Shown here: positions 17,198 through 25,494 of the stretch, piece by piece
Numbering within the stretch: the stretch's first letter is position 1
How the letters are laid out: each line of letters begins with the position of its first letter
From: an uncultured Eubacteriales bacterium
GTDB lineage: Bacteria; Bacillota; Clostridia; Oscillospirales; UBA644
Direction: 5' to 3'
Length of the DNA: 64,000 bases
Assembly: GCA_959604355.1 (NCBI GenBank)
Contig: CAUHAO010000001.1
Location: 124,001-188,000 of the forward strand
Made by a program: the position numbers and the translations under genes
Notes under the pieces: model-generated
Told to the model about the DNA's origin: nothing
What the model saw: the letters and a program-made list of their open reading frames with translations, nothing else
The model's database searches: none

Positions 17198-17734
17198 TCA
17201 TAGATACTCGGAATCGGCAAGAGCTTTGAGTACGGTGCGATATATCTCAAGAGTGTTGTCTCTGAAATTCTGCGCCATTATATCCGCCTGGAATTTCGTG
17301 GGTGTATACATCTCTATTTTGAGAAGAACTCTGTCGTCGTCGCGGAGCGCGAGGCGCAAAGTATACTCATCGCTGCTGAAATCGCTGCCCTTGACGGTTT
17401 CTGCGGTAACTCCTATGTCACGGCACAGCGCCGCCATTGCTTCACCCGTCGCCGCGACTATTCTTTCGCGAAGGGACATTGAAACGTCCTTTTTGAGCGT
17501 TTCGGCGACGTCATCACCGTTATGCGTTATTTTTACGAGCGTTTCTCCGTCGTCGTCGGTGTAGAGCGTGACAAGTTCGAGATCGCTCAGTTCCTGTACC
17601 GCGTCTGCAACATTTATGTCGCTTATGCCGCAGGAGCCGAAGATGTCATTGAGTGTGTAAACGGATAACGGACATCTTGCGGTGACGAGGGATATCAATA
17701 TTAAGACTTTGATCTGATGTTGTGAAATATTCAT
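17198..17734 (-). CDS. DUF4364 family protein
   Basis: A 178-residue cytosolic protein. The N-terminus (QHQIKVLILISLVTARCPLSVYTLNDIF) and DAVQELSDLELVTLY look like a winged-helix DNA-binding domain of the DUF4364 type found across Clostridia; the C-terminal half is alpha/beta with YTLRLALRDDDRVLLKIEMY. Function is unknown, with regulatory DNA binding inferred. The TA-rich stretch 17735-17824 separates it from thiT. A promoter-like signal runs antisense to it. Confidence 0.7.
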   Translation of the reverse strand: MNISQHQIKVLILISLVTARCPLSVYTLNDIFGSCGISDINVADAVQELSDLELVTLYTDDDGETLVKITHNGDDVAETLKKDVSMSLRERIVAATGEAMAALCRDIGVTAETVKGSDFSSDEYTLRLALRDDDRVLLKIEMYTPTKFQADIMAQNFRDNTLEIYRTVLKALADSEYL

Positions 17735-17824
17735 TTTCGGCCCTCCGCTTTTTGGGGTGGGTTCCTATTGTAGCATATAATTCTCAAAAAATCAAGAGGT
17801 TTGTCGAAATTTCACATTTTTTGT

Positions 17825-18409
17825 CTAATCTTTGTTTTCAAGCCCGAGAATTCTCCTCATTTCGGGAATTACGGGAATGATAGCGGCACAGATTGCGACA
17901 CAGATAGCCGTTTCGGGCAGCATGTATCCGCCGTTGTAGACGATGGCCCATGTCAGGTCGTTGAATCCCGCTTCCTTCCACATTCCGAAGAAGAGAAGGC
18001 CGGACAGGAAGTGGAAAAGAAATCTTCCGACACATGCGCAGAGCGCTGCAAGGACGATAGTCCAAGGACGGCGGCCTTTGAAAACGGAAGCAACAGAGAT
18101 GATCGAATATGCGCCGATATAGTCAAGAAGAAGGCAGCCCACGAAAACTCCGGCACTCAATCCCCATGTTGCGACCTGACCGACACCTGCGGCGAGTTGC
18201 ACCAGGGAGAAGCATACTGAGCTGAGAATTCCCCATTTAGGACCGAGCAGGAACGCGACGAGAATTATCGGGACCATGCTACCGACGGTTACAGATCCGC
18301 CAAACGGGAACGGGGACTCAAACTTAAGAAAAAGACTGATGACGCTTGCCAGAGCGACCATTACGGCGCTTACCGCAAGGGCTTTGGCGGTGGAAAACTT
18401 TTTGTTCAT
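17825..18409 (-). CDS. thiT: Thiamine ECF transporter substrate-binding protein ThiT
   Basis: A 194-residue membrane protein with about six helices and the ThiT signature FPFGGSVTVGSMVPI followed by GPKWGILSSVCFSL, plus GYMLPE near the C-terminus (family Thia_YuaJ). It binds thiamine and docks with the shared ECF energising module, which is not in the window. The ATG at 18409 is chosen over a GTG at 18418 because AAGGAG is placed 8 bases from it. The TPP riboswitch upstream gives strong independent support. Confidence 0.93.
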   Translation of the reverse strand: MNKKFSTAKALAVSAVMVALASVISLFLKFESPFPFGGSVTVGSMVPIILVAFLLGPKWGILSSVCFSLVQLAAGVGQVATWGLSAGVFVGCLLLDYIGAYSIISVASVFKGRRPWTIVLAALCACVGRFLFHFLSGLLFFGMWKEAGFNDLTWAIVYNGGYMLPETAICVAICAAIIPVIPEMRRILGLENKD

Positions 18410-18454
18410 AAAGAACACTCCTTATAAATAATATTCCGGAGCATATTTTGCATG

Positions 18455-18482
18455 AAAAAACCGCAAGGCATTGCTTGCGGTT
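18455..18482 (-). terminator. Riboswitch-controlled terminator before thiT
   Basis: AACCGCAAGC-type stem closed by GCTTGCGGTT with a T tract on the minus strand, directly after the TPP aptamer. Probably formed when TPP is bound. Confidence 0.8.
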
Positions 18483-18502
18483 CCGATATACTTAATGTTT
18501 GC

Positions 18503-18582
18503 ATTCCCTACGCGGGCATTATCCCGATCAGGTGATGTGAGTATTTCTCAACCTGCTGCAGCGCGGCAAGTACCCCAAGCAA
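18503..18582 (-). promoter_or_regulatory. TPP riboswitch (THI element)
   Basis: The minus strand reads GGGGTACTTGCC near its 5' end, then TTGAGAAATACTC and CACCTGATCGGGATAATG, ending CGTAGGGAA. These match the two conserved arms of the TPP aptamer (GGGG-TGCT, CTGAGA, ACCTGATCTGGATAATGCCAGCGTAGGGAA). It controls thiT by transcription termination. Confidence 0.93.
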
Positions 18583-18600
18583 AATATTCCGTTCGCGGTA

Positions 18601-18629
18601 ATTATACATGCCTATACGCAAAAAGTCAA
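18601..18629 (-). promoter_or_regulatory. Sigma-A promoter for the TPP riboswitch/thiT
   Basis: Minus strand TTGACT, 17-base spacer, TATAAT, about 20 bases before the aptamer. Confidence 0.8.
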
Positions 18630-18662
18630 GACTTTTCACAGAAATTTCGGAGGTAACAGATA

Positions 18663-19631
18663 ATGAGAGAGGTTTTTATCGTAAACCCGAAAGCGGGCGG
18701 AGACGATCCTGAGCTTCTTGCGGCAAATATAAGGAAATACTATCCCAATGCGGATATAGAATATACTTCGGCTCCGGGAAAGCTGCCTCAAATGATAAGT
18801 TCACATAAGGGTGACAAAGTTTTTGTTGTCGGCGGCGACGGCACGTTTTACGAGGCTGCAAACGGCGCATGCTGCGGTGAATACTGGAAGAACATGCAGA
18901 AAACACCCGTGACGGCAGGTGCACCATCGGACGAGCCTGTGAAGGATGAAGACGTTGAACTTTGTTTTATTCCTGCGGGCAGCGGAAATGATTTCGTGCG
19001 TACACTATATATAAAAGAGGCGATTCGTACCTCTTATACTAAGGTTTTAAGCGCGTCGAGGAGTTTTGTTCCGCGTCGGATAGACTGCGGCAAGGAGTGT
19101 GGCGACGGTGATAAATTCTTCCTCAACATCGGCTCTGTGGGATATGACGCAGAGGTCGTTAAGAACTCCGAAAGATACAAAAACATTCCCATTCTCAGAA
19201 AAATAAGTTACATCCTTTCTGTTTTCTATACACTTTTCCGTTTCAAAGGAATTGATATGACTGTTCGTATTGACGGCAAGGAATACAAGGGTAAAAAACT
19301 CCTCGCGGCTGTCGCGAACGGGCAATATTACGGCGGAGGCATTCGAATTGCTCCGGAAGCGGATATGGCTGACGGCATGTTCGACGTGCTGCTTATTGAT
19401 ATGATTAAGCCCATAAAGACGCTTTTTCTGCTTCCGCTCCTTATCACCGGCGCGCATCTGAAATGCAAGCCTGTCCGTTTTATTCGCGCAAAGAAAGTCG
19501 AGATAGAATGTGAAGAAGAATTTCTGCTCAACCTTGACGGAGAACTTTTCACAAGACGGCATGCCGTTTTTGAGATCTGTGAAAGCGGACTGCGTACATT
19601 GGTGCCGAGTACATGTGTCGACCAGCAATGA
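18663..19631 (+). CDS. Diacylglycerol kinase family lipid kinase
   Basis: A 322-residue enzyme of the DagK/YegS/BmrU family. It opens with FIVNPKAGG, has VVGGDGTFYEAANG (the nucleotide-binding GGDGT) and PAGSGNDFVRTL, and a C-terminal beta domain with GGGIRIAPEADMADGMFDV. Members phosphorylate diacylglycerol or related lipids, recycling them into phospholipid synthesis. CGGAGGT precedes the ATG. It is longer than average through an insert at about residues 75-90. It stands alone, divergent from thiT. Confidence 0.9.
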   Translation: MREVFIVNPKAGGDDPELLAANIRKYYPNADIEYTSAPGKLPQMISSHKGDKVFVVGGDGTFYEAANGACCGEYWKNMQKTPVTAGAPSDEPVKDEDVELCFIPAGSGNDFVRTLYIKEAIRTSYTKVLSASRSFVPRRIDCGKECGDGDKFFLNIGSVGYDAEVVKNSERYKNIPILRKISYILSVFYTLFRFKGIDMTVRIDGKEYKGKKLLAAVANGQYYGGGIRIAPEADMADGMFDVLLIDMIKPIKTLFLLPLLITGAHLKCKPVRFIRAKKVEIECEEEFLLNLDGELFTRRHAVFEICESGLRTLVPSTCVDQQ

Positions 19632-19641
19632 GAAAATACAG

Positions 19642-19690
19642 AATAAAATACGGTTTTATGCAAAAATTTTGCATAAAACCGTATTTTATT
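19642..19690 (+). terminator. Very long perfect AT-rich hairpin
   Basis: Two 24-base arms (19642-19665 and 19667-19690) are perfect complements with almost no loop. Located 10 bases after the lipid kinase stop, likely a terminator. Confidence 0.7.
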
Positions 19691-19734
19691 CGCTTATGTA
19701 ACATTGTATTCACATTTTATTCACGCTTTATCCA

Positions 19735-19763
19735 TTGACTTTTATTCGATTTCGATGTATAAT
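19735..19763 (+). promoter_or_regulatory. Sigma-A promoter for the amino-acid ABC operon
   Basis: TTGACT, 17-base spacer, TATAAT, 79 bases upstream of the binding-protein start. Confidence 0.85.
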
Positions 19764-19841
19764 TATTGCATCAAATGAATGAAACCCATTGAATATACAT
19801 AAATGGGTGAATAAAATGCATAACAGAGGAAGGTAGTTATC

Positions 19842-20669
19842 ATGAAAAAAATCATTTCCGCGGTACTCGCTGCCGCAATGCTCGCAGCACTTATGTGCTT
19901 TGTCTTCACCGGTTGCTCTGCAAAACAGATCACTCTCGAAGATATCAAAGCTTCCGGTAAACTTGTCGTTTATACCGAAGCTGGATTTGTTCCTTACGAA
20001 TTCGTTTACAATAACGAAATCGTAGGCGTTGACATTGAGATAATGAAGAAGGTTGCTGAAAAGCTCGGTGTTACGCTCCAGATTGAAGACGTTAACTTCA
20101 ATACCATATGCGCTGCCGTTCAGTCCGGTAAAGCCGATTGCGGTGCCGCAGGTATCACCATAAGAGCCGATCGTACAAAACAGGTCGATTTCTCCATACC
20201 TTATTCTTCCACAGAGCAGTATGTCATCGTTGACGCCGGCAATGATTCCATTAAGAATCTTGCAGACCTCGCAGGTAAGAAAATAGGCGTTCAGGAAGGC
20301 ACGACCTCTGACTTCCTTGTCGAAGAAAAGATTGCAGACGGTTCCGCGGCAGGCGCGACTGTTACTCCCTATACCGCTCCCGCTGTTGCGGCGGCTGTCA
20401 TAGGCTCCAAGCTCGACGCTGTCGTTACCGATAAGCTTACCGCTCAGATCATCGCGTCCGGTAACTCCAATCTTAAAGCGTTCCCTCTCGTCAACTCTGA
20501 CGGCACTCCCGTTTCCGACGTTGAGGAATACGGTATCGCGGTCAACAAGAACTGCAAAGAGTTGCTCGAATTCATCAACGACGTTCTCACCGAAATGCTC
20601 GCAGACGGCTCTGTCGACGGTCTTGTAGAATACTATTCCAAGCTCGCGACCGACGCAGGTATCGAATAA
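19842..20669 (+). CDS. Amino-acid ABC transporter substrate-binding lipoprotein
   Basis: A 275-residue lipoprotein (lipobox FTGC, Cys about 25) of the SBP_bac_3 family. The order ASGKLVVYTEAGFVPYEF, VGVDIEIMKKVAEKLG, ADCGAAGITIRADRTKQVDFS and LAGKKIGVQEGTT is typical of polar amino-acid receptors. Substrate (for example Gln, His, Arg or cystine) cannot be fixed. GAGGAAGG precedes the ATG. Its codon use is biased toward frequent codons, suggesting high expression; a hairpin after it probably keeps it above the permease level. Confidence 0.92.
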   Translation: MKKIISAVLAAAMLAALMCFVFTGCSAKQITLEDIKASGKLVVYTEAGFVPYEFVYNNEIVGVDIEIMKKVAEKLGVTLQIEDVNFNTICAAVQSGKADCGAAGITIRADRTKQVDFSIPYSSTEQYVIVDAGNDSIKNLADLAGKKIGVQEGTTSDFLVEEKIADGSAAGATVTPYTAPAVAAAVIGSKLDAVVTDKLTAQIIASGNSNLKAFPLVNSDGTPVSDVEEYGIAVNKNCKELLEFINDVLTEMLADGSVDGLVEYYSKLATDAGIE

Positions 20670-20687
20670 TCCGACTGAATAACGACT

Positions 20688-20732
20688 GTGGGGAAGCCCG
20701 ACGAGGACTTTCCCACTTGCGGTTTTTGTTTT
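20688..20732 (+). terminator. Intra-operon hairpin
   Basis: GTGGGGAA pairs with TTTCCCAC (one wobble), then GGTTTTTGTTTT. Lies between the binding-protein and permease genes; likely a leaky terminator or 3' stabiliser. Confidence 0.65.
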
Positions 20733-20759
20733 ATATCCGAGAAAGGTTAAATATATCCG

Positions 20760-21452
20760 ATGTTCAATGATCTGATTTCTTCTTTTGAATCCACATTTAT
20801 TGCGGAAAACCGCTATATGATGTTTCTCGAAGGATTCAAAAACACCATTATTATTGCGCTGTGTGCGACACTTATCGGCGTCATTCTCGGTGTCATCGTC
20901 GCGGTAATAAAAGTATATCATAAGCAAACGGGCAAACTGAAAGTGCTCAACGCTATATGCGAGGCGTACACTGTCGTCATCCGCGGTACGCCCGTTGTTG
21001 TGCAGTTGTTGATAACGTATAACATAATCTTCGTATGGTCGACACACGCGGTGCTCGTCGGTATTCTCGGCTTCGGTTTCAACTCGGGCGCGTATGTTGC
21101 AGAGATAATCCGCGGAGGTATAAACGCGGTCGATATCGGTCAGACGGAGGCCGGCAGGGCGCTCGGACTGTCCGCAACGGCGACAATGAAAAATATCGTC
21201 CTGCCGCAGGCGGTCAAGAATGTCCTTCCCGCGATAGGCAACGAATTCATATCGTTGCTCAAAGAAACGTCTGTCATCGGCTTCCTCGGGGTCATAGACC
21301 TGACGAAAGCGGCGGAGCGTGTCATTTCGAGAACCGCCGACGTTTACTTCCCTTACATATCAATAGCTCTTGTTTATCTTATTGTTGTTTACGGGCTGAA
21401 CTATCTGTTTAAGAAATTGGAAAAGAGGTTTGCAAAAAGTGATAGAGGTTAA
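20760..21452 (+). CDS. Amino-acid ABC transporter permease
   Basis: A 230-residue permease of the HisM/GlnP family with about five helices. The N-terminal NTIIIALCATLIGVILG and IRGTPVVVQL blocks are family hallmarks, and the cytoplasmic EAA loop is EAGRALGLSATATMKNIVLPQAVKNVLPAIGNEFI. The second ABC subunit contact and last two helices follow. It belongs with the binding protein and ATPase on either side; a homodimer is likely because only one permease gene is present. Confidence 0.93.
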   Translation: MFNDLISSFESTFIAENRYMMFLEGFKNTIIIALCATLIGVILGVIVAVIKVYHKQTGKLKVLNAICEAYTVVIRGTPVVVQLLITYNIIFVWSTHAVLVGILGFGFNSGAYVAEIIRGGINAVDIGQTEAGRALGLSATATMKNIVLPQAVKNVLPAIGNEFISLLKETSVIGFLGVIDLTKAAERVISRTADVYFPYISIALVYLIVVYGLNYLFKKLEKRFAKSDRG

Positions 21453-22368
21453 AAATCTGTTCAAGACCTTTGACGGCAAGAAGATGATTCTCAACGGTAT
21501 TTCATGCAACGTCGAGAAGGGCGAAAAAATAGTGATAATCGGGCCTTCCGGCGGCGGAAAATCAACTTTCCTGCGTTGTTTAAACCTGCTTGAAAAGCCC
21601 ACATACGGTGAAATATGGGTGGACGGCAAGCTCATTACCCCGGTCGATCCGTATTTGCATTTCGACGTCATCGAGAGGTCGAGAACGTACGGGAAGCTTT
21701 TTGCCGAGAGCAAGGCTACCAAGCCCGATATTTCCGACGACGAGCTCCGAATGCAGATAATCACGAAAATCAAGAACGAAGATCTTTTGCACGAGAAAAA
21801 TGAGGGCAGAGCATATCGTGCGCTGATGAAGAAGATATATTCCGATAATCATATTCAGATAGACCTCGCTCGGCAGAAAATGGGCATGGTTTTCCAGCAC
21901 TTCAATCTTTTCCCGCATCTTACGGTGATGCAGAATCTTACTCTCGCGCCCGTGAAGCTCGGCTTGCTCAAACAGCCCGAGGCGGAGCAGAAAGCATTGG
22001 AATTGCTCAAGCGTGTGGGCCTTGAAGAAAAGGCTCAGGAGTACCCGGATATGCTTTCGGGCGGACAGAAACAGCGTATCGCGATAGTCCGTACGATGAT
22101 GATGAACCCCGAGGTGATCCTTTTCGACGAGCCGACGTCCGCGCTTGACCCCGAAATGGTGGGGGAGGTGCTCAACGTCATTACAGACCTTGCCAACGAG
22201 GGCATGACTATACTCATCGTCACGCACGAGATGAATTTTGCGAAAGAGGTCGCGAGCCGTCTATTGTTCATCGACGAGGGCAAGATAATCGAGGACACGT
22301 CCCCGAAAGAGTTCTTCGCATCTCCGAAGACCGAAAGAGCGAAGGCCTTCCTTGATAAAATACTGTAA
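21439..22368 (+). CDS. Amino-acid ABC transporter ATP-binding protein with an insertion
   Basis: A 309-residue ATPase of the GlnQ/HisP type. Walker A GPSGGGKST (35-43), Q-loop VFQHFNLFPHLTVMQN, signature LSGGQKQR, Walker B VILFDEPTSALD and H-loop VTHEM are intact. Family members are about 240-255 residues; this one has roughly 60 extra charged residues (about 68-130) between Walker A and the Q-loop, containing SDDELRMQIITKIKNEDLL. GTG at 21439 with AAGAGG upstream is the chosen start; it overlaps the permease by 14 bases. Confidence 0.9.
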   Translation: MIEVKNLFKTFDGKKMILNGISCNVEKGEKIVIIGPSGGGKSTFLRCLNLLEKPTYGEIWVDGKLITPVDPYLHFDVIERSRTYGKLFAESKATKPDISDDELRMQIITKIKNEDLLHEKNEGRAYRALMKKIYSDNHIQIDLARQKMGMVFQHFNLFPHLTVMQNLTLAPVKLGLLKQPEAEQKALELLKRVGLEEKAQEYPDMLSGGQKQRIAIVRTMMMNPEVILFDEPTSALDPEMVGEVLNVITDLANEGMTILIVTHEMNFAKEVASRLLFIDEGKIIEDTSPKEFFASPKTERAKAFLDKIL

Positions 22369-22380
22369 AACACTATAAAT

Positions 22381-22414
22381 AATACCGTACGCGAAAAACG
22401 TGCGGTATTTTTTT
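22381..22414 (+). terminator. Terminator of the amino-acid ABC operon
   Basis: AATACCGTACG pairs with CGTGCGGTATT, followed by a run of T. Confidence 0.85.
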
Positions 22415-22502
22415 GCCTTCATTGACATATATTGTTTTGACGATGCAGCCCGAAGATGCAGAACGGAGGGCAGGGAATGTACGGAAAGGAAAGGGATATA
22501 CG

Positions 22503-23429
22503 ATGACAGAATTCAGACCCGAAGGATTTTATCCTGCGGCGCCGTATTCGATGGCAGCCGTGGAAAGGGCAATGTCGAGCGGAAAAATACTTGAAGGGCG
22601 AGTGAAGCTTTGCGACGCGGAGCATAATTTGATAGTGGATCTCGGAATACCACGGCTCAAGGCTGTGATTCCTCGTGAGCAGGCAGCGCTCGGGGTTGCG
22701 GACGGCTCGGTGCGCGACATCGCGATATTGAGCAGGGTTAATAAGACATGCTGCTTTTCGGTCAAAAAAATAGTTCACGGTAAGGACGGAGACGTGGCGT
22801 ATCTGAGCCGCACGGATGTGCAGAAACGCGCGTTGGAATATATGCTGCTCAATTTGAGGCGCGGAGACGTCGTTGATGCGAAGGTAACTCACATCGAGCC
22901 GTTCGGCGTGTTCGCGGATATCGGCGCGGGGGTAGTCGGGCTGTTGAGCATAGAGAATATTTCCGTGTCGCGCATAGCACATCCTTCCGACAGGTTCTGC
23001 GTCGGACAGAATATCAAAGTCATAATAAAGGATATTGATGTCGCTTCGGGACGCTTCACTCTTTCGCACAAGGAATTACTGGGCACATGGGAAGAAAATG
23101 CCGCACTCTTCACCCCCGGGCAGACGGTGTGCGGATTCGTGCGCAGCGTCGAGGATTACGGAGTGTTCGTGGAACTTATGCCGAATCTCGCCGGGCTTGC
23201 GGAGATGCGGCAAGCGCTCGCTCCGAGGATAGCTCCCGGAATGAGGGCGACGGTGTTCGTCAAAAATCTCATCCCCGAAAAAATGAAGGTCAAGCTCAAT
23301 CTTATAGATGTTTTTCCGTATGACGGAGAGCCCTGCGCCATGAAATATTTCGAGTGCGGGGAGCACATCACAACGTTTACATATTCTCCCTCCTGCTGTC
23401 CGAGAGTTACCCGTACCGTCTTCGAATGA
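22503..23429 (+). CDS. S1-domain RNA-binding protein
   Basis: A 308-residue cytosolic protein with tandem S1-like OB folds. The clearest are around residues 125-200 (RRGDVVDAKVTHIEPFGVFADIG, GLLSIENISVSRI) and 210-280 (TPGQTVCGFVRSVEDYGVFVELM), with a weaker one at 28-100. This is the layout of clostridial proteins annotated as S1 RNA-binding or 30S ribosomal protein S1 homologues, probably involved in translation or RNA handling rather than being the canonical S1. ATG 22503 has GGAAAGGGA upstream. Confidence 0.85.
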   Translation: MTEFRPEGFYPAAPYSMAAVERAMSSGKILEGRVKLCDAEHNLIVDLGIPRLKAVIPREQAALGVADGSVRDIAILSRVNKTCCFSVKKIVHGKDGDVAYLSRTDVQKRALEYMLLNLRRGDVVDAKVTHIEPFGVFADIGAGVVGLLSIENISVSRIAHPSDRFCVGQNIKVIIKDIDVASGRFTLSHKELLGTWEENAALFTPGQTVCGFVRSVEDYGVFVELMPNLAGLAEMRQALAPRIAPGMRATVFVKNLIPEKMKVKLNLIDVFPYDGEPCAMKYFECGEHITTFTYSPSCCPRVTRTVFE

Positions 23430-23434
23430 AATGG

Positions 23435-23466
23435 ATACCGTGCGAAAAAAGCACGGTATTTTTTAT
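23435..23466 (+). terminator. Terminator after the S1-domain gene
   Basis: ATACCGTGC pairs with GCACGGTAT, followed by TTTTTTA. Confidence 0.85.
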
Positions 23467-23489
23467 ATGTAAGAAATTTTTTCAAGCCC

Positions 23490-23518
23490 TTGACATCCGT
23501 CGCGTTATGGTGTATAAT
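23490..23518 (+). promoter_or_regulatory. Consensus sigma-A promoter
   Basis: Perfect TTGACA, 17-base spacer, perfect TATAAT upstream of the membrane protein and mreB homologue. Confidence 0.9.
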
Positions 23519-23545
23519 TATTATATAATATTGTCGTATAAAGGG

Positions 23546-24070
23546 GTGGGCGACACGTCTCAAAAGAAAAATATCGCGGATATTGTCGTTTGCCCGCTTA
23601 TAGCTTTTGCGGCGATCGTCGGCGGTGTGATGTCGTCTTCCGTAAGTCTCATCGCTGCGGGAATATTCGCTGCGGTGTGCGCCGTTGAGGTATACGGTAC
23701 GGAAAAATCGGTGCTTCTGCGCTCCGTGTGTGCCGTTGCGGCCGTTGCGGAATGTGCAATGTTTCTGTGGGCGCTGATAAAGACGCTCATGACGATAGGC
23801 TATGCCGACGCAGCGGTGTCGTTTGCGGCAATACCCGTAGGAGTGATACTTTTTATATGTGAATTGTTTTTCACGCTCCGCCTCGACTCAAAGCCTTATA
23901 TGAAACATGATTTCGGTCTGCTTATATGCTTTACCGTATGTGCGACAGTCGCCGCGGTTCTGACTTTCTCCGGACTTGATTTTTATATTGAAACCGTTAT
24001 CGCGTGCGCGACGGCGGTGACAGCGGTATACAGAACGGCGACCTTGTTCGGGATTCGCCGGGGAGGATAA
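23546..24070 (+). CDS. Small multi-pass membrane protein, function unknown
   Basis: About 174 residues, almost entirely hydrophobic, with probably five to six helices (ADIVVCPLIAFAAIVGGVM at the start, IPVGVILFICELFFTL in the middle, YIETVIACATAVTAVY near the end). No family recognised. The start is not certain: GTG 23546 lies within the best Shine-Dalgarno-like stretch (AAAGGGGTGGG), so initiation might be at a rarer codon just downstream. It ends 3 bases before the mreB homologue, so the two are cotranscribed. Confidence 0.6.
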   Translation: MGDTSQKKNIADIVVCPLIAFAAIVGGVMSSSVSLIAAGIFAAVCAVEVYGTEKSVLLRSVCAVAAVAECAMFLWALIKTLMTIGYADAAVSFAAIPVGVILFICELFFTLRLDSKPYMKHDFGLLICFTVCATVAAVLTFSGLDFYIETVIACATAVTAVYRTATLFGIRRGG

Positions 24071-24073
24071 AAC

Positions 24074-25087
24074 GTGTTTTCCAAAAGCATAGGAATAGAT
24101 CTCGGTACAGCGTCCGTGCTTATTTATCTGCGCGGAAAAGGAATAGTGCTCAAGGAGCCTTCCGTCGTCGCTCGTGACAAAGCTACGGGAAGGATACTGA
24201 AAGTCGGCAGCGAGGCGCAAGAGATGCTGGGCCGCACGCCAGCCAATATAGTTGCAATTCGTCCGCTTCGTGACGGCGTTATCTCAGACTATGAGACGAC
24301 GGAGAAAATGCTTACATATTTCATCAAAAAGGTCAACGGAAAGAGCCTTTTCAGGCCTGATGTTGTCGTTTGCGTACCGTCAAAGATAAACGAGGTGGAG
24401 GAACGTGCCGTGCGGGACGCGGCTATCCATGCGGGCGCGAGGAGCGTCGAGCTTATCGAGGAGCCGATGGCGGCGGCGATAGGTGCAGGAGTGGATATAA
24501 CGAAGCCGCGCGGTGTTATGGTTATAGACGTCGGAGGCGGCACGACTGACGTTGCCGTGATCTCTCTGGGCGACGTCGTTGTCTCTGAGAGTGTAAGGAT
24601 CGCCGGCGACAAATTCGATGAGGCGATACAGAAATATATAGCGCGGGAATTCAACTGCCGTATAGGCGAGCGTACCGCTGAGGAGATAAAAATCGATATC
24701 GGCTGTCTGACGCCGCGGCCGGAACGTGTTGCACGCACGATACGTGGGCTTGACAGGGCGACGGGTTTACCCAGAGAGTTCACCATCACGTCCGACGACG
24801 CACTGCACGCGCTCGAAGAGCCTGGCAGACAGATACTCGAAGCGGTACATGAAGTCCTCAGCAGGACCCCTCCCGAGCTTATCAGCGATATTTCTCAGGA
24901 CGGCATAATAATGACGGGCGGAGGATGTCTTGTGTATGGCTTTGACAAGCTTGTCGCGGAATACACACGTATACACGTCTATGTAGCGGACGACCCCGTT
25001 TCTTGTGTCGCAAGGGGCACGGGTGCGGCAAGTGACTATGTGGCTGATCTTTCGCAGACCCGCGTCAATTCGCAAAAGAAGCTGTAA
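24074..25087 (+). CDS. MreB/Mbl-type bacterial actin
   Basis: A 337-residue actin homologue that guides cell-wall synthesis. Nucleotide motifs are clear: IGIDLGTASVLIYL (phosphate 1), MVIDVGGGTTDVAVISLG (phosphate 2), and IMTGGGCLVYGFD (adenosine). VCVPSKINEVEERAVRDAAIHAG and IEEPMAAAIGAG are also family blocks. GGGGAGG precedes the GTG start. Neither mreC nor mreD follows; the cotJ operon does. It may therefore be an extra, Mbl- or MreBH-like paralogue. Confidence 0.93.
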   Translation: MFSKSIGIDLGTASVLIYLRGKGIVLKEPSVVARDKATGRILKVGSEAQEMLGRTPANIVAIRPLRDGVISDYETTEKMLTYFIKKVNGKSLFRPDVVVCVPSKINEVEERAVRDAAIHAGARSVELIEEPMAAAIGAGVDITKPRGVMVIDVGGGTTDVAVISLGDVVVSESVRIAGDKFDEAIQKYIAREFNCRIGERTAEEIKIDIGCLTPRPERVARTIRGLDRATGLPREFTITSDDALHALEEPGRQILEAVHEVLSRTPPELISDISQDGIIMTGGGCLVYGFDKLVAEYTRIHVYVADDPVSCVARGTGAASDYVADLSQTRVNSQKKL

Positions 25088-25100
25088 ATCGAAAAAAGTA

Positions 25101-25132
25101 AATCCATACGGTAAAAGCCGTATGGATTTTTT
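25101..25132 (+). terminator. Terminator after the mreB homologue
   Basis: AATCCATACGG pairs with CCGTATGGATT, followed by TTTT. Confidence 0.85.
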
Positions 25133-25151
25133 GCCCTTGATCGGCATTCCC

Positions 25152-25159
25152 GCATATAA
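25152..25159 (+). promoter_or_regulatory. Possible -10 element of the cotJ operon
   Basis: CATATAAT is one base from the sigma-E -10 consensus CATACAAT; no good sigma-E -35 lies 13-15 bases upstream. A sigma-A reading (TTGCCC, 18 bases, TATAAT) is also possible. Located 66 bases before cotJA. Confidence 0.35.
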
Positions 25160-25224
25160 TGAAAAGGGGGTGGTTTCCATAGGAGTCTTTTTCCCCGAAT
25201 GTAAGCAAGAAAGGAAGATAAACA

Positions 25225-25494
25225 TTGACAGACAACTATTTTTCCGGTGCTGACGAGATCGCTGTAATGATTCCCGATCTCGCGCCGAGGCAGGATGTTG
25301 AAACGAATGGCAGAACATGCAAAAAATGCGATTTTTCGTGCGTTGACGCATTTCCGCTGAGCATGGCGTATGTGCCGATGCAAAAATTTGAGAATATATA
25401 CGAGCTTGAAAAGGGTTTTGACACGGGTACTATATTTGCCGCGCTCGACCAGCCGTTCATTGGCTATATGAAGAGAGGAGGCGGCATAAATTGA
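25225..25494 (+). CDS. cotJA: Spore coat-associated protein CotJA
   Basis: An 89-residue protein first in the cotJABC operon. The block PLSMAYVPMQKFENIYELEKGFDTGTIFAALDQPF is the CotJA signature; a CKKCDFSC cluster near residue 35 is an addition that could bind metal. Start is TTG with AAGGAAG upstream. CotJ proteins are made in the mother cell and packed in the spore coat. Its stop overlaps the cotJB start. Confidence 0.9.
   Translation: MTDNYFSGADEIAVMIPDLAPRQDVETNGRTCKKCDFSCVDAFPLSMAYVPMQKFENIYELEKGFDTGTIFAALDQPFIGYMKRGGGIN

Noticed and set aside
19728..21047. A 439-codon open frame on the minus strand across the amino-acid ABC genes
   Set aside because: It lies antisense to two clear family members, shows no known motif and no ribosome site; it arises from codon bias on the other strand.
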